From contig CM059587.1 of assembly GCA_030407085.1 (NCBI GenBank), positions 29,733,001 through 29,797,000 on the forward strand: a stretch of 64,000 nt of DNA, written 5' to 3'. This DNA is from Trichopria drosophilae (lineage: Eukaryota > Arthropoda > Insecta > Hymenoptera > Diapriidae). The notes beneath the pieces are model-generated. The model ran no database searches and was not told the DNA's origin. It worked only from the letters and a program-made list of their open reading frames with translations. A program made the translations under genes and the position numbers. Shown in pieces: positions 12,701-27,700 of this stretch; the first letter of the stretch is position 1; the number at the start of each line of letters is the position of its first letter.

Positions 12701-15700
12701 TTTAATACTGAAAACGAGTGTCTTATTTCAAAATTAAATTAATTTTCGCTATCTAAAACATGAAAAATATCTTATGTGGAGCTTATTTGCCAAGACTAAA
12801 AATCTATTAAATATGAATACTTCGTCTAGCGGTGAAATAGTAATAAGTTTTCAAAAGTACATAAATACACAGTAATTAATACAGAAAGAGTCCATTAATT
12901 AATTCAGTAAGCTGCTCTGTATACATAAATATTTATGAAATCTCATTCTGACTATAAAAAATGTGCCCGATAACGGCAAATAATACATAAAGCAGTTCAA
13001 TTGCGCATCTCTATTTTCAGTAGATATTCAATCTTGAACGAGGCTTGAACCAAACTTTAATATATCTATGTACATGACGGAGTCGAATGATTCACTTGTT
13101 TCCACAGCGAGCTAGCTAGATAGCTCATTCTGTTTTTATTGCTGCTGATATATTTCCTCTAGAACGGATGCATATTCACCATTGACAGATTGAAACTAGG
13201 CTGAAAGGAAGAAGTTAATAAACATAAAACGAACTTTCATCATAATTTTAATAGTTTGAAAGTTCTTTTTGTTCGATAAATGTCAAAATATATTCCTCAA
13301 ATGCAATTCTTTCACCGACTGTGTTAAAATTGAGTTTAACATTTATAACAGATATAATGAATTCGAAAAGCTCTATCAACTGGTTAAAGCTACATTTCAT
13401 TAATTTCACATACTTTGTGAATGATAATAAAATATTTAGAAATAAGTATTTAAAATAAAATGATACATTCACCATATTTAATATTGAAATTTACAATCCA
13501 CACTATTGATGTTATAAAGTGACACATAAGTTAAGTTTGAAGTATTGCGTATTTAATAACCGTCCAAAAAAGTCACAATAAGATATTCAAAAATTCTAAA
13601 AAAAAACTTTTAAGATGCATTGACATTTGAATCACTATTTTTATTAAAAAATAGGATGCATTAAAAGGCAATCTCCCATGGATGTAATCATATGCAAGTT
13701 TTTTTTGTCATTATAGACATATGGATACTGAATTTTGCATTTCCAAATGACCTAAAACACTCCCAAGTCTGACACCAAATATTTATATTTTAATTTATAT
13801 AATTCAATAAAACGCAGATGAGATATTTACGGTTTTTAGGTTTAGTAAAAAAACTGTCACACAAAAGATAATCAAAATATGACTTCAAAACAAACTGACT
13901 ATCAAACCAAAAGGAAAAGAAAGGTTCGATTTAAAGCGCAGAATTCCAAATTACGAATGTATAACATTATCTTTTGACATCCCTAAATACATTATGACGG
14001 TTAGAAAAAAAATGATTACATTAGCTTCCTATTACTACTAAAAAATTAGTATAATTTCATAAATAAAAAACAATGACAAATAATATGCTGTATTTTAATT
14101 TTATTAAAATATTAACTATCTTATGCAGAAATATTATTATTGTATGGTTATTTCACTAAAAGATTGCCTTGTTGATATTCGGCAATTGATCTTTTGAAAC
14201 TTTCCTACCCTTTTTTCTATTAAATTTACGAAGCTGAAATCCATGTAGTGGAGAAATTGAACTAATTCGGGACATCTCGACATACAAAGTGTTGCTATGA
14301 TAAGGGAAAATAGTTAAGTGCATAACACAATATAATTTGAAATTCATGAATGAATGTTATCTTCATTTTACATTTTTTAATGGTCAGACAAATAAAGTAT
14401 TGACTTTCGTGTGCCCACGAAAAATGATCATGTTTCCACCATTTACGGGACATATTTTCTACAGGCCTGCTAATATGTGTATTGCTAATTTTAATTATAT
14501 TTTTTAAAAACATATTTTATGTGCAATGAACGAAGTACATTTTTTTAAACGCTGAATACATTTGTATACAATCTTATTTCAGCATTTGTGAAGGGGTACC
14601 GTTCTATAGGAAATGTTTTTAAAATTTTTTGTCTATTATTTAATTTATAACTTTAAAGTCGATGTATATTTAGTGTACACAAGACACAAAAGTTTGCGGT
14701 TTCTACGATTTTCAAGAATACATACACATACAGATACACATACGAATCCAATGTTAACTTATTTGATAAATTATGCGACTTTACTCATTTATCATTGGAA
14801 GCTGGTAATTTCACTTACTCCTTTATTAAATAAAAAATTGTTTTTAAACAGAATTTTCTCTTAGTCTGAAGAGAAAGATGTCCTTCTGTGAAAATGTCAC
14901 TTATAGAAATGTAGACTCGAGAGTTGTTATTGTATTCGTTAAAGCAAATTCATGTCGAGAAACAGATTTGTTCAAGTTGACATCAAAGCAAGTATGAAGT
15001 TCCACGTTGTCGATCTCTTAGCGAAACGTTCGCACAAAAAGATTTTTCAAATGCTGCGACATTCATCATCCCGTGACGCTCGTCATAAATCTGAAATTAT
15101 GATAAATTTCTGGTATTATCTCGATGTTTGCTTGTAGATTATATAGAAATCTCAGAATACAATTTTTCTAGCTAGCTACATAAAATTTATGAAATTTTAT
15201 TTCAAAGTTGCATAGAATAAAGTTTCAAAATTCAAAAACAAAATTGAACTTCGTTTATTTTCTCTGACATTTGGCTTAATCGAAGAAGGACTTGTGTGCT
15301 GCGATAGAAAATGTCGTGAGAAAGACAAAAAAATCGAACCCTTTACGAAAATCCAAAAATTTAGTTTTGTAAAGGAATAAAATTATTTCTTAACTCAAAG
15401 TATTTTATTTTCAAAATAAAAATTATAAATAAGTATAGTATCAAATTTAGTGATGAAATATATACATCAGTTATTAATTAAAAAAATAATTTTCTCATTA
15501 TCATTTTTAAACTACGTGCATAGTATATTATTAAGGCTTATTCCTTTACATAAACATAACGATATTATGCAGAATTTAAATTCTCAAAATAAATTGTATG
15601 GATTTACAAATATAAGTAAAGCATGAATGGTTCGTGGTCCGGGAGAGATATCTAAACTTTAACTCTGATCATCCCATAAACTGTAAAATTAGTATGATCT

Positions 15701-18700
15701 ATGGTATGATACATAGATCGCAGCTTAAGTATAGAGTAAAAAGTATTAAGTTAGTATAAAAAATCCAACTGATTTAGTCTTGGATCGCATTTTAAAAAGG
15801 GATCGTCTTTTATGCAAGACCCATAAAACTATCGATAACAGTAATGTCAATTAGTTAAAAACAGCTAACATATGCCCTCATTAATGACTTTTGCGAAGGA
15901 CCCTAGAAAAGATGATAAAATAGTCCATGAACCATAATGTACCCGTAAAACAATTAAAAATAGGTTTGAAAATAGTTTTTACCAGTTCCATATTATCCTC
16001 CAATTGAAATTAATAAATAAAATAACATTCAAAATTACAGTTTGATTAAGTATTAATACAATTAGTACTATTTAGTGTTAGTTAGAAAAACCTCCAACAA
16101 TGTATTATTCTGTCGTAATTCGAAATTGTATATTCGCGAGTCCTCAACGCGAAAGTATATTGTAAAGAGTTTGAAAAAGTAAATATGGAAATCAAGGTTT
16201 TATTACTTACATAGTTTATTTTTTTTATATATTTTTGCAAACATTGAAGTAAACTGATATGAAGTAAGTAAACAATTTTTTAATATTATTGATTTTTAAT
16301 TTTAGAAATAAATCTGTAAAAGACCCTACATGGTGGGCTTGAACCACGGATAAATGAAGAGTAACCAAAATGTGATTTAACACGTACAACATTGTAGACA
16401 TTCCTGAGTATTTTATTCCAAAAGTCAAATTAATCGTCAGTCCTTTTTTTTTAAATTGATTTTTATCGAAACCAAACAAATAAATGATGAATATTGTAGG
16501 TCTTTTCAGGCTCTACAACTGTTAATATGAAATTTCGCTAACTATTGAGAAAACCCGCAAAAATAGTAAAATTTTATCTTATTTTATCTGTTATAACACG
16601 CTGTTGCAACATTGCAGAAATAATAACAATTTAATGTTACATTTAGATTTACACGTTACTAACTGTATGTTTAGAAAAAATGTAGTTTCAAATTAAAAAT
16701 GAACTGATTCAAAGGTTTGGGCGCTGAATATACCAAGTTCGACTGATGTTTTTCACAAAATACTATAACATGTCGGAAAATACAATGCACTTTAGGAGTA
16801 ATTAAAATTTATAGGTCCAACTAACAGTTTTTAAAATGATCTATGTATTTGCTAAAATCAGGATCTAATAATTTACAAAAGCATGCTTTGACAGGATTGA
16901 CAAGTTTATTAACTTTGCGTTGCTTGGCAACGAATGAAATGAAGAATTTGATAATAAAGTAATTTATTGTATTAGAACCGAAAAAACGGAAAAACTGTCT
17001 TTTTTTGTGGTTTCTCTGCAGTAATTTTTTTTTCAATTGTTAGCGAAATTGCAGATCTTAAAATGAACTACAATTTTCATACGTTATTTGTTTTGATTCG
17101 TTAAAATTTGTTTTCAACTGCAAAATAACTATTTTTAAAAAGGGCGGTAAACACTAGTTTAATTTTGTTACGAAATACTCAGGAATGCCTGCAATATTGA
17201 ACTAAATGTAAAAATCTCATTTGGATGGATTATTTGTCTACCCGTGGTTTAACATATAGTCCCAAAAAGGCAGAATTTGTATCTTATGTTTAACCACAGG
17301 AAACTTTGTGAAAACGTAAGAAACTTTGTTGAAAAATACCCATACCCTATTATTTTTGGGTACGCTGTATATGAAAGAATGGTTTAAAAATTTGAATTTC
17401 AATTGTTAATTATCGATTTAAAAAAAATATACGAAAATTTTTAATCAATAAAAAATGTGAGACGGAAGGAAATTTTGTTTAGTATGTCAAAAATGCACAA
17501 AATTTCACAAAATACCTAAACTTTTCAAGCTTTGGTTTTTAACAAAAAAGCTGCCAAAAAACGAAAGCTAGAAAATTAAACTTTCATTTTACTGCTGTTT
17601 TTTTTTCATTAGAGTCGTGTAAATTATTTAATGATTTCAGTAAAAATATACTTAAATATAATATTTTTTTAAAATAACTATAAAAAGGGTTAAATATGAA
17701 AAATAATGTTTTTAATGTGTTAAAAAGTCGTTTTTTACGGTTTCTCATTATTATTTTAACAGAAATTAACGCGATAACCTGAATTTTTGAAATTTTTAAA
17801 CCTTTCTATCGGGTAAAGCATACCCGAAAATAGTAGGGTTGGGTATTTTCCAAAAGATTTTCTTACTTTTCCATAAAATTTCCTGAGCTCAAACGTAAGA
17901 TAGAAATTAAGCCTTTTTGGGACTTAATGGGTTAAACCCACTGTAGTTAATCTACGGTCGAAACATAAAAGTTGTAATTATTTTATTCAACTGTTATGGC
18001 CATTCGCGATAGATATAAAGATTAATTTAATTTATCACAGTTCATTCACTATCAAGATTTATTTATGAAATAAAAGTTGTGATTATTTTTTCTATCAAAT
18101 GAAGAAGTGTATACTAACAAGTCCAACGACCGTTTCACTGAGAAATCAAATTTATAATTTGAAAGAAATTAGGCATAATTAAGAAATAAGAACATATAAA
18201 TGAATATGATTTAATTTCCGACGTTACGAACTACTTAGGGGGACCGTAAAACCGCGGATAGCTTATAAACTTGGTCGTAAACGACTCGTAGCAGGTCCAT
18301 TAGCCATAAGCGCATCATTTCCTAGTTGTATATAAGTAATATATAAGATTGAGCTATATTTTCATGCCATTATACGGGTCCATGGACAATAAAACGTAAA
18401 CGCAATTGTATGTCAGTATGCTGCAGACGGGGTCAGCTGATCAATAAACGTTTCCTAATGAAAACGGTAATGCAACCGTTTGAAACCCGTACCCTGGGAT
18501 CACCGTCGAAATCCGTTAAAACCGGTTTGGTTTAAAGCAACAAGAAAAGCGTGACTTTCCGCTCGTTCCTATATCCTTCTCACTTGCGTGTCTCCTTCTC
18601 TCTTGATCTTACATCCCCATAACATTTTTTTTTCATGCACGACTTATCCGTGGGAAAATTCAATTACTCATCTCGCCGGAAACTTATTACCTCCATTACC

Positions 18701-21700
18701 ATTAAAAAGAGTTCCTTGGTGTCGTATCCGATGTGAAGGTGAATGTCTTCTAATGAATTATACAGTATACGCGTAGTTGATACATCAGAGTTATTAAGAG
18801 ACATTCCTGCTGGATTATTAGAGCTCGTTCCGGTGGTTTATTAATTTATTACACTGTCGAGATTTTCATAGTTTATTTACAATATGTGATAGTTTCGGCG
18901 AATTTCCAACTACGATCTGTTGCTCCAAACGACGCTTGAGTGGCTGTTTTGGGAACTTGTTGCATCTAGTTAAGTTAAGTGAATGGTACGTTAAATTTAT
19001 GTAGTTTAATTAAATACCCAGGTCATGGATGACATTCGGATATCAAAATCTTAGCGTTTATTTTAGACGTCATGGTCGTTAATACGTCGAGACTTTAATT
19101 AGTCTATTATCATGACTATTCGCAGCCGATTATTTAAGAAAAATAATTGATCATTTAAAAATCAGTAAATTCATCTAAACGAATTACGTGCATGTCCCTG
19201 AACTGTGCAAATATTTCTGGTTTCTTCTTCAATAAATTGTAAAAATATATGTCGTGGTTAAATACATCACTGTTCTTACTAATTGATTTATTTGATTCGA
19301 GACCAGGACTTAATTTATCAAGCTTTCGACTTAATTTAGTTATTTCATTACATCTTTTTTCGGTTTGATACTAATTAATTACCACGATTTTAAATCATTA
19401 AAACTAGATGCCTTCGACCCGGGTGCCTACAATTTTGGCTAAATTCGTATTGCAGTTCCCTGACGAAAGGCTGACGCTTGCTGGAATATTCCAATTTTAA
19501 CACTGCCAGGAAAGAAGGCGGCAGAGGGAAGTTCTAGCATCGTTAGGTTCGAGTAGTTTCATATTTTTTGTGTTATATGTATATATGTATTTATATACAT
19601 ATATTGTAACAATATCTTGTTCCTTAAATAGGGTGAATATGCCAATGAATGGACGGTTAAGCATTTTTCACACTTTGATCGATTGTAACTTTTGAATTCT
19701 TTTATGAAAATTTAATTATGATACCACCATTAGAATCGTTAGACTCTGCTCTTTATGACCGTGTAGTTCAACCTTTGATTTTATTTAATTATTAACCTCG
19801 TCTTCATACGTTTGTAAAAAAATCCGCTAAACCCCAATGAATAGACGGGTTAAATCAAATGGGACGTTTTCAGTACCAGTTTTGGATGGCTTTAAAACTT
19901 TGCTTTGATTTTACAAAATAATAAACACTGGAAGATCAATAGTACTGTAAATATTGTTTTGAATGTTCAAAGAACATAAAAATATGTATTTTGTTGCATT
20001 TTGTGCACCATACATTCATAAGAAATAGAAATATGTAGAAAATCGTCCATTCATTGGTAGTCGTCCATTCATTGGCATATTCACCCTATATTAAAATTGA
20101 AAATGAACATTTTCAAAACTTCGACCCCGACCGCAGGTCAGCCGAAGCACTGATAAATGAGCACGTCTTGTTCACACTGATGCTTAAAAAAACGCGGTTT
20201 AGTCGAGTTTTTTAACAGGTCGGGTTGCAGGAAATATATTTTTTTATATGTGGGATACTTCGGTTTCCGTTTTTACGGCATTATCGTTGATTTTACGAAA
20301 AACCTTTTTTGTAGAGAATTCGATGTTCTATATTTTTTGTTTGAAACATTTTTTTTTGTACGATTTGTATTTTTTGTTAAAAAATGGAAAAAACGTGTTT
20401 TTTGTTAAACCTCCCCATAATCTAGTATGCATTGTCTCCAAAAACTAATCAGATCTAAGTTTGGCCAAGAGAAACCCAAATCCGTTTGTACTTTTTAAAT
20501 TCGTTCTGCCAGTCGCGAGATATCGCGTATACAAAATTTTGCCCACGGACGGACGGACGGACGTACAACCTAACGGCCACCAATTTTTTTATTGTTGCTT
20601 TGGGTTCCTTAGGGCTTGAAACGTCGACATTTGATGAAAAACTATAGGGTAATTTTTTGGCGAGAACTGACCATATTCAATACTTCGCCAGACCTATGGT
20701 CTGGGTCGAAGTAATAACTGCCAAAGTAACGAATTTACTATTTGGAATAATTACAATAAGTATTTTTGTATTCAATCATCTGTTGCATTTAGCTAAAGCA
20801 TTATAAATATATTTATGTATATATTTAATAAAAAACCATACCCTAAAATTAGACTCATGAGATAAATGATTCACGAATTAAAATATTATTATTAACAATA
20901 TTGCTGAAAATAATAGTAAATCTTCTTTTTCGCATTTAGCGTTTTCTTAAGTGAAAAGGTTTTTCTTTTAATAATTTAATTTCGGATAACGGAAGTATTG
21001 ACAAAGGGTAAATAAATAAAAAAAAAAAGTAACGTTTCGACCGGAAATTAGGTCCTCTTCAGAATATATTTTAATCTAAAATTATGTATGATAATAAAAT
21101 AATAAAATAAAAGCGGTACAAATTATATGAAAAAATGGAAGATGGTACAAAAATTTTTTATGAAAAAATGAAAAAAAAATGAAATAATAAATTGATGAAG
21201 AAAAGCAAACAAAAAATTTAAAAAATTTTTTCTCAATATAAAAAATTACTTAATTAAAAATTAAAAATTGAAAGTTGAAATTAAAGATTGAGAATTATAA
21301 AATATAAAGTAACAAAGAGTTTATTTGTAGTTTCAATTTCGTTTCAAAATTAAAATTAAAAATCTATTTTTGAAAATAAAATGTCTAAATGTGACCATAC
21401 ATTTTTGTTAATATATTACTGAAAAATATAGTTTTCGAAAGAACAAAAAATAAAAGAGATAAAAATAATTTAAGTAAAAATTGCTTATTACTAATGCAAT
21501 GTTAATTAAGAAAGGACATTAATCAATGAACTTCACCAGTAAGAATTTACGACATAACAAGAATAATCCTAATAAATATTTTTCATAAAGAAATTTACTG
21601 AGATAAATACTGACAAATCTTACTCACATGGTTTTCTTTCTACATCACTTAAACGCGGAATAGTAGAATGTGCATCTTGGGAGCAAAATAGGTGTTTGCC

Positions 21701-24700
21701 GATGAGTGCGACTTTGACGCCCAAGCGAAGCGTGGACGGCATTTCGCACGAGTCTACAAATAGCTATTCTCCCTTGTGGCACATACTAATACGATTTTCT
21801 CATACGAGGGCGTGCAACTTTGCTCCGGCGATGTAGGGAGCAAAATAGTATTTTGCGCTCAGAATGCGAGAAATTTATTTTGCTCCCGGATATATTTATT
21901 TTGCTCCCTAGGGAGAGAATGTGCTATTTTTCTCCAGCAATATAGGGAGCAAAATAGCATTTTGCGTACAGAGTGTGAGAAATAGTATACTACGATCCTA
22001 GGCCAGTAAAAAAGAAAGTGCTTCAGATCACATGAAATTGTTGGCCAAGGCGAAGCCGAGTCTGACAAACATGTGATCTCCGGCTTTCTTTTTATTTGCC
22101 AAGGGCCGTATACTATTTTTCTGCTCGACGATAGCCAGAAAACCGCAACTTCGTTTCCCGCAGCGGCCAGGAAGTTGCGGTTTCTGGCTGGAGGGCAGAA
22201 AATAAGATTTATTTTAATAAGTTTTTAACTTTCGTGATATTTTGAATAATCGTTTTACAAGAATTGTAACGAAACGTCGATTTCGCAAAATCACTTTATA
22301 GAACAATACATTCATAAATTTAAGAATGTTTCATATCGCTCGGAATTACACTTCCAAAAATCCTGACGAAAAAATTTTCAGATATACTCTGGTTCTACGT
22401 TCCAAGCACTTACGAGAGTTGACAATGAACGTATAGCGCTCTACCGGAAAATAATATAATACCTGCTAAATTGGATATATAGCATTAAATATGAAATCAA
22501 AAACAGATTAAACTAGTTCAATACATTAGCAAGAGGTCATATAATCAGCAACACGTTAGCAACCTAACCTCAAAATTAAAAAGTAAAGATATCAATGATT
22601 TAGGATTTCGATACTGCAATTCTGCATTTTATATGAAAGTCTAAAAAATAGCCTCTAATTAGCATGGAGATTAAATGGAAATTTTTTAAATTATTATTTG
22701 AAAAATGTTTCGTCCAACCAAATAAATTACTATTTCTATACATAGGTTTTAACGAGATCGGAACTTCCACTTTCAAATCAAAATAACAAAAACATCAAGT
22801 TACAAGCTATTATTGGACTTATGTTGCAAATATCGTTTTATACTTTAATATCATGAGCAAACCTAACCTAACCCAACCTAACCTAACATTTCACAATATC
22901 ATATTTTACATACACCAACAACACATTTATTTCATGATTAGAAAATTTATATACATACAATATTTCTAATTCAATTTATACATATAACTAATAGTTAATA
23001 AAATATTATCAATATCAACTATTTTCCAAACTATTGAATGTCTATAAAAAATGTAGGCAGTTTTTGAACATTAAGTATGTAAATACTTACCGTATGATAG
23101 TGGTCTGTCATAATCGTAATTCACGTATTTGTAAAAGATTACTATAAATAGAACTACAACTATTTTGTTGAAGATTATCTGTTGTTATTTGTAAATAACA
23201 GAAAACATATAGAGAATGTTCTCAGGTGTTTAAGATTTTTTAGATGCAGTACGCGATATTGTTTTTTTTAAACCAGTTATAATGAGTGTACAATTTGTAA
23301 GAAAAGTTTAGTTACAACTATTTTCAATGGCTTTGAGTCACAGTTATTCTACATATTATCAGCACTTCGTTTCCAACGGTCTTTTCATGACTCTGTACAC
23401 ATATAAATAAAATAGGCTTTTACTTAACAAAACCACGCATGCACAATATTGCGCTTGACTCGTAATGAACTTTTACTTTTGACATCACTAGGATGAAAAA
23501 CTAATTTCTGGATTCCATTTAGTAATTACTCGACGGTAGTGCATGTTAGTACTGCCATTACCTTTGTGTTATATGGACATTGATGTAAAATTACCAATTT
23601 TATCGTATTATAAGATACTAGACATGGATGTAAATGTCATGCAAACCAAGAATAATTCTGTTAAATATCCAAATTCTCTTTGTATAAAATAATAATGTTA
23701 AAAATAATGCATATTGGCAATGTAAGGAATGTTATATATAAAAACATTAATAAATGTATTGAAATTTATTCATGAATTATTTAATTTGTTTGTAACTTTA
23801 CGAAAATTAAATTTTCGTTTCATTTCATACGCTTTTGTAAATATTTCTATTTAATTTAATATAGTTTGAATATCGATTAAATTCAATTCTGCAATTTAAT
23901 TGCATTGGGTTGCATTTTTAATTATTTTACGAGTAACGTCGTTTCAGGCGGAAAAACACGAGAGGGGTGTCCCATTATCACTTTTTCCGATAATGGTAAT
24001 TTTCACAATTTGAGCGACCTCGATTACCAGCGCCTCATGTTATACCTCACGTCTGTACCCACGTAAGATAAAATCCGTTAATTTAATTAAACAACTGTCA
24101 ATAATTATTGAATTTCGCACTTTACAAAACTAACTTTATTACACGCGGTAAAGAAATGAATGCGTGATCGATAAAAACAAAAGCTTGTACAGTTTTTGTT
24201 TGAAGATAATATTATACATTTTATATACCTATCGAAAATTTGACCCAAATATTTTCAACGGTTAATAAAAGTTTTCATTTCAGACTACAAGAGGCCGATT
24301 TAGGGTTCCACTTAATAATTGATCGCAGAAACGACAAGTGGGCATCTGTAAAAACTGTACTTCTAAAAATTTCCGTAAGTATTTTTGATTAGTGCACAAC
24401 GAATTTAGTCGCTTAGTATCTTTCAAAAATGGTATAAGAATTTGTTATAATCTCACCAGAATGAAAAGAACATACCTGCAGCATTGTTACTATTATTATA
24501 GTAAAATGTCTATCTTCATAGGAAAGTTTACTGAAATGATAGGACGAACTATAGTAATAAAGTCAAGATCGTAATCAGAATAATAAAATTTCTCATACAA
24601 TTTCTCTCAAAAGTAAACATATAATGTCAGTGACCTTTTGAACAGAACTCTATATATCAGAACTGTACATTTTTTACGAACTAAGAAGGTCTAAGAGAAC

Positions 24701-27700
24701 TTTTTGTTATTCAAATATCACTAGAATTAAACAAAAACTGCAATTTTTTGTTAGGAAAACGTGTGAAATCCGTGATGGATGCGTGAAGGATTCAATGGAT
24801 CTACTCCATACAACAACATTATGTGTTTTCAAGATAACGGCTTTTATTGACTACAAGTAATATTCCGTTCAATTTTGTGTTTTTACAGAATAAAAAGGAA
24901 TTTCAATCTATCAATTACCATTTTATTTATTTTTGGACATTTCTGAATAAGATCATACAAAATCAATTTTTCAAAATTAAAAATGGTCGATTCATGATGA
25001 AGAGCGGGTCATGTTAAATATTTTGTTATAGAGACATGAAACAAAAATTCCCTATTTTCGAACACATATAGCGCATCCAGAGCCATTTAAGAATTAAAAC
25101 CCATAAAATGTTGTTTAATTTAATCAAAACTCCGTTTTTAAAGAAATTACAAAAAGTACAAATTTTTCATTAAGTTTCTAAATCTATATTTTTCAACGGC
25201 AGATCATTTTTGCCTCCCTCAGAACTCTAAAATGTGTCCTCGATACCTAAGAAACATTATCACACGTACGAAATCTTTTTTGTACAGAGTTGATGGTTTT
25301 AAAATAGCGGCTTCGGAATCATTCGCATTCAACTTCTGATTTTCTAATTTTGCAATTGCAAAGTCAAAACATTATTTTATTGTCGAAGTCATTGAATTCA
25401 AAACGGCGAATGCAAAATGCAGCATAAATCATTCAGCATTCTTATCGACTGTGGGTAGATGAGGTTTCAAGGTCGTCTAAGACAATCCTCATAGGAAAAA
25501 TACGAAATTCAAGATCGTGGATGCAAATGTAACGATTGCCTGAAACAAATTTACTTTCTTCTCAAATAAATATGAAATTACTCATCCGAATGATTTCGGC
25601 TTACTGATGACGATTCTGTCAATAGCAAATAGAATTGCAATCAACACGTCACGAAGACAGGGGTTTATAAAAAAAATTCGCAACACGGAAACATATAACT
25701 TAATACTATTACAACATTAAATTATGACCACTAGACGTTCAACTAATATATAGTAAATTGACAAGATGAAACGTCAAAAAAAGAGATTCTATCTATTTTC
25801 AATATGAAATCTTTTTCAATCGTCTGGTGACGAATTAATTTGTCTAAATATATAGACTTCTGTCTATTAATTAAGGTTATGGTCCACAACGAACACCAAA
25901 TCCGGTGACAACAGAGGACCAAAAAAAATTAATTAATGGAACCGAAAATGTCCAAATAAACGTTTCTTGATTTATTTTTAATATATTATAGTAAAAGTAA
26001 AGAACACCTATTGTTTTTACATTTCAGGCGTTTTTTCCTGGGCTGGTGCACGTCGCTTACGTATTGCGACCCGCCGGATTTTTACAAAAAGCCATTTCCG
26101 AAGTATCAAATAAACTTTTTCGTGATGATTTTAAATTTCGAGTTATAATTTTGGCGAACATTATCGAACTCCATGAATTTGTCGATAAAGATCAACTGAC
26201 GGAGCAGCTAGGAGGTGACTTACCATATAGCCATCACACTTGGATACAGAACAGAATCGTGAGTAACTGTTATAGATATAATTAGCGATACTTCGCTTAA
26301 TACAAATATTAGTATAAAAAAGTCTGTCCTTCGTGATATTAAAACAACATTCGAAGATAAATAGAACTTTGATAGATTATACTTTCTCTTTTAATTAAAT
26401 AAATTGATTTCGAATCTTATCTTACTTTTATCTAGTCTAAGTGCACCAATTAATGAAGTATTCTATGTATAAGTATTGTTTAACACTTTCCAACATTGTT
26501 ATGCATAAAATATGTACGTAACAAAAACTATTACCGAATAATTTCTTTGATCGTTATTTATACAATGCGTATACATTGTCAATCAAGTGGGAAAGAAACG
26601 AGATCTGAGTAATCTCACGAATGGAATTCGCTTGAAAAAAAAACGTGAGAAAGCTCTTAAGGGAAAAGCCATACACGTAAATTATCCGACTAAAACAACG
26701 GGTAGGTACCTAATTACGGAAATGCACTGAATTAAATTACTGATTGCTTTTCACAACTTCTAAGTAAAATTAAATTACTAATCATGATCGCTGATTACTT
26801 TTTCGAAGTGGACATTTGTATTTCAGTCATATCGAAGAATAATCAATTTAGTATTAATAAATTTAGTATTAAAATAAAATAATAACAAGTAAATATTTAT
26901 GAGTTACACCAAAATGACATTAGGATAGCTTTGTTCAAAATTGCGAAACCCAAATTGCCAAATAAAAAGAGTTTTCATGAAATACACAATTTGCTGCAAG
27001 GGAAAAAACTTTTTCAGAAAACTTATTTCAACTGACCGCTTTAGAAACGTCACTCCTAATTTGAGAACATCCAGTTACGGAAAGTTAAAGTGACTAAACT
27101 GACTGCGCAAAACTTCAGTCTCGTGTATGTCACAACTAGCTTAGTTTTTAGTACGATAACTGAAGTTGTATTTACTTACCGTTTTGAAATTACGAAAAGT
27201 TGAAATGTACTTGCAAGAAACGACTGAAGTCGAGCGTATTTTAAATACTTGAATATTATAAAAACCGTTAATGAATATGTAAAGACGACTTTGATACTTT
27301 TCAGACATCAATTCAGTTTCTTCAATTAAAATATTACGTAAACGATCTACAACTTTAGATTCCAATTCCATTATATTTTAAGAAATGGTATAATCTAGCG
27401 AATGTGTACACTACATTGTATCTGCCATTTCAAAAATCGAAATTACATTCGTAATAGATAACAAAATCTTGGAGCAATTAATTTTTAGTAAAATTGATGC
27501 ATTCAGTTTTGATCTAGATGATCATTTTAGGTCGCTTACAAAAATCATCGCAATTTTTTTTGTCGAGGGAGGGAGTATTTTTGCGTGTTTATAATGCAAA
27601 AATAATTTAAATTTGCAGGATCTCGAGAAGTTCTCCTCAATGACCAACGACGTTTCGTTAGCATTGGACTCTTTCACCAGGAGGCTTGCCGAGATTGAGT

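Larger units (their letters stand above)
9790..23947 (+). other. DBS intron 1 (14.2 kb)
   Basis: Bounded by GTAAGA and TTTCAG. It contains MITEs, foldbacks, the R1 copy, the hairpin cluster and the telomere-like tract. From 11590 a partial copy of the tip AGTGCTCTCTAAAT (as at 7281) is followed by an array of TACTAA/TTAGTA words to about 11770. 12640-17240 and 14900-16800 show nothing recognisable. Confidence 0.8.
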
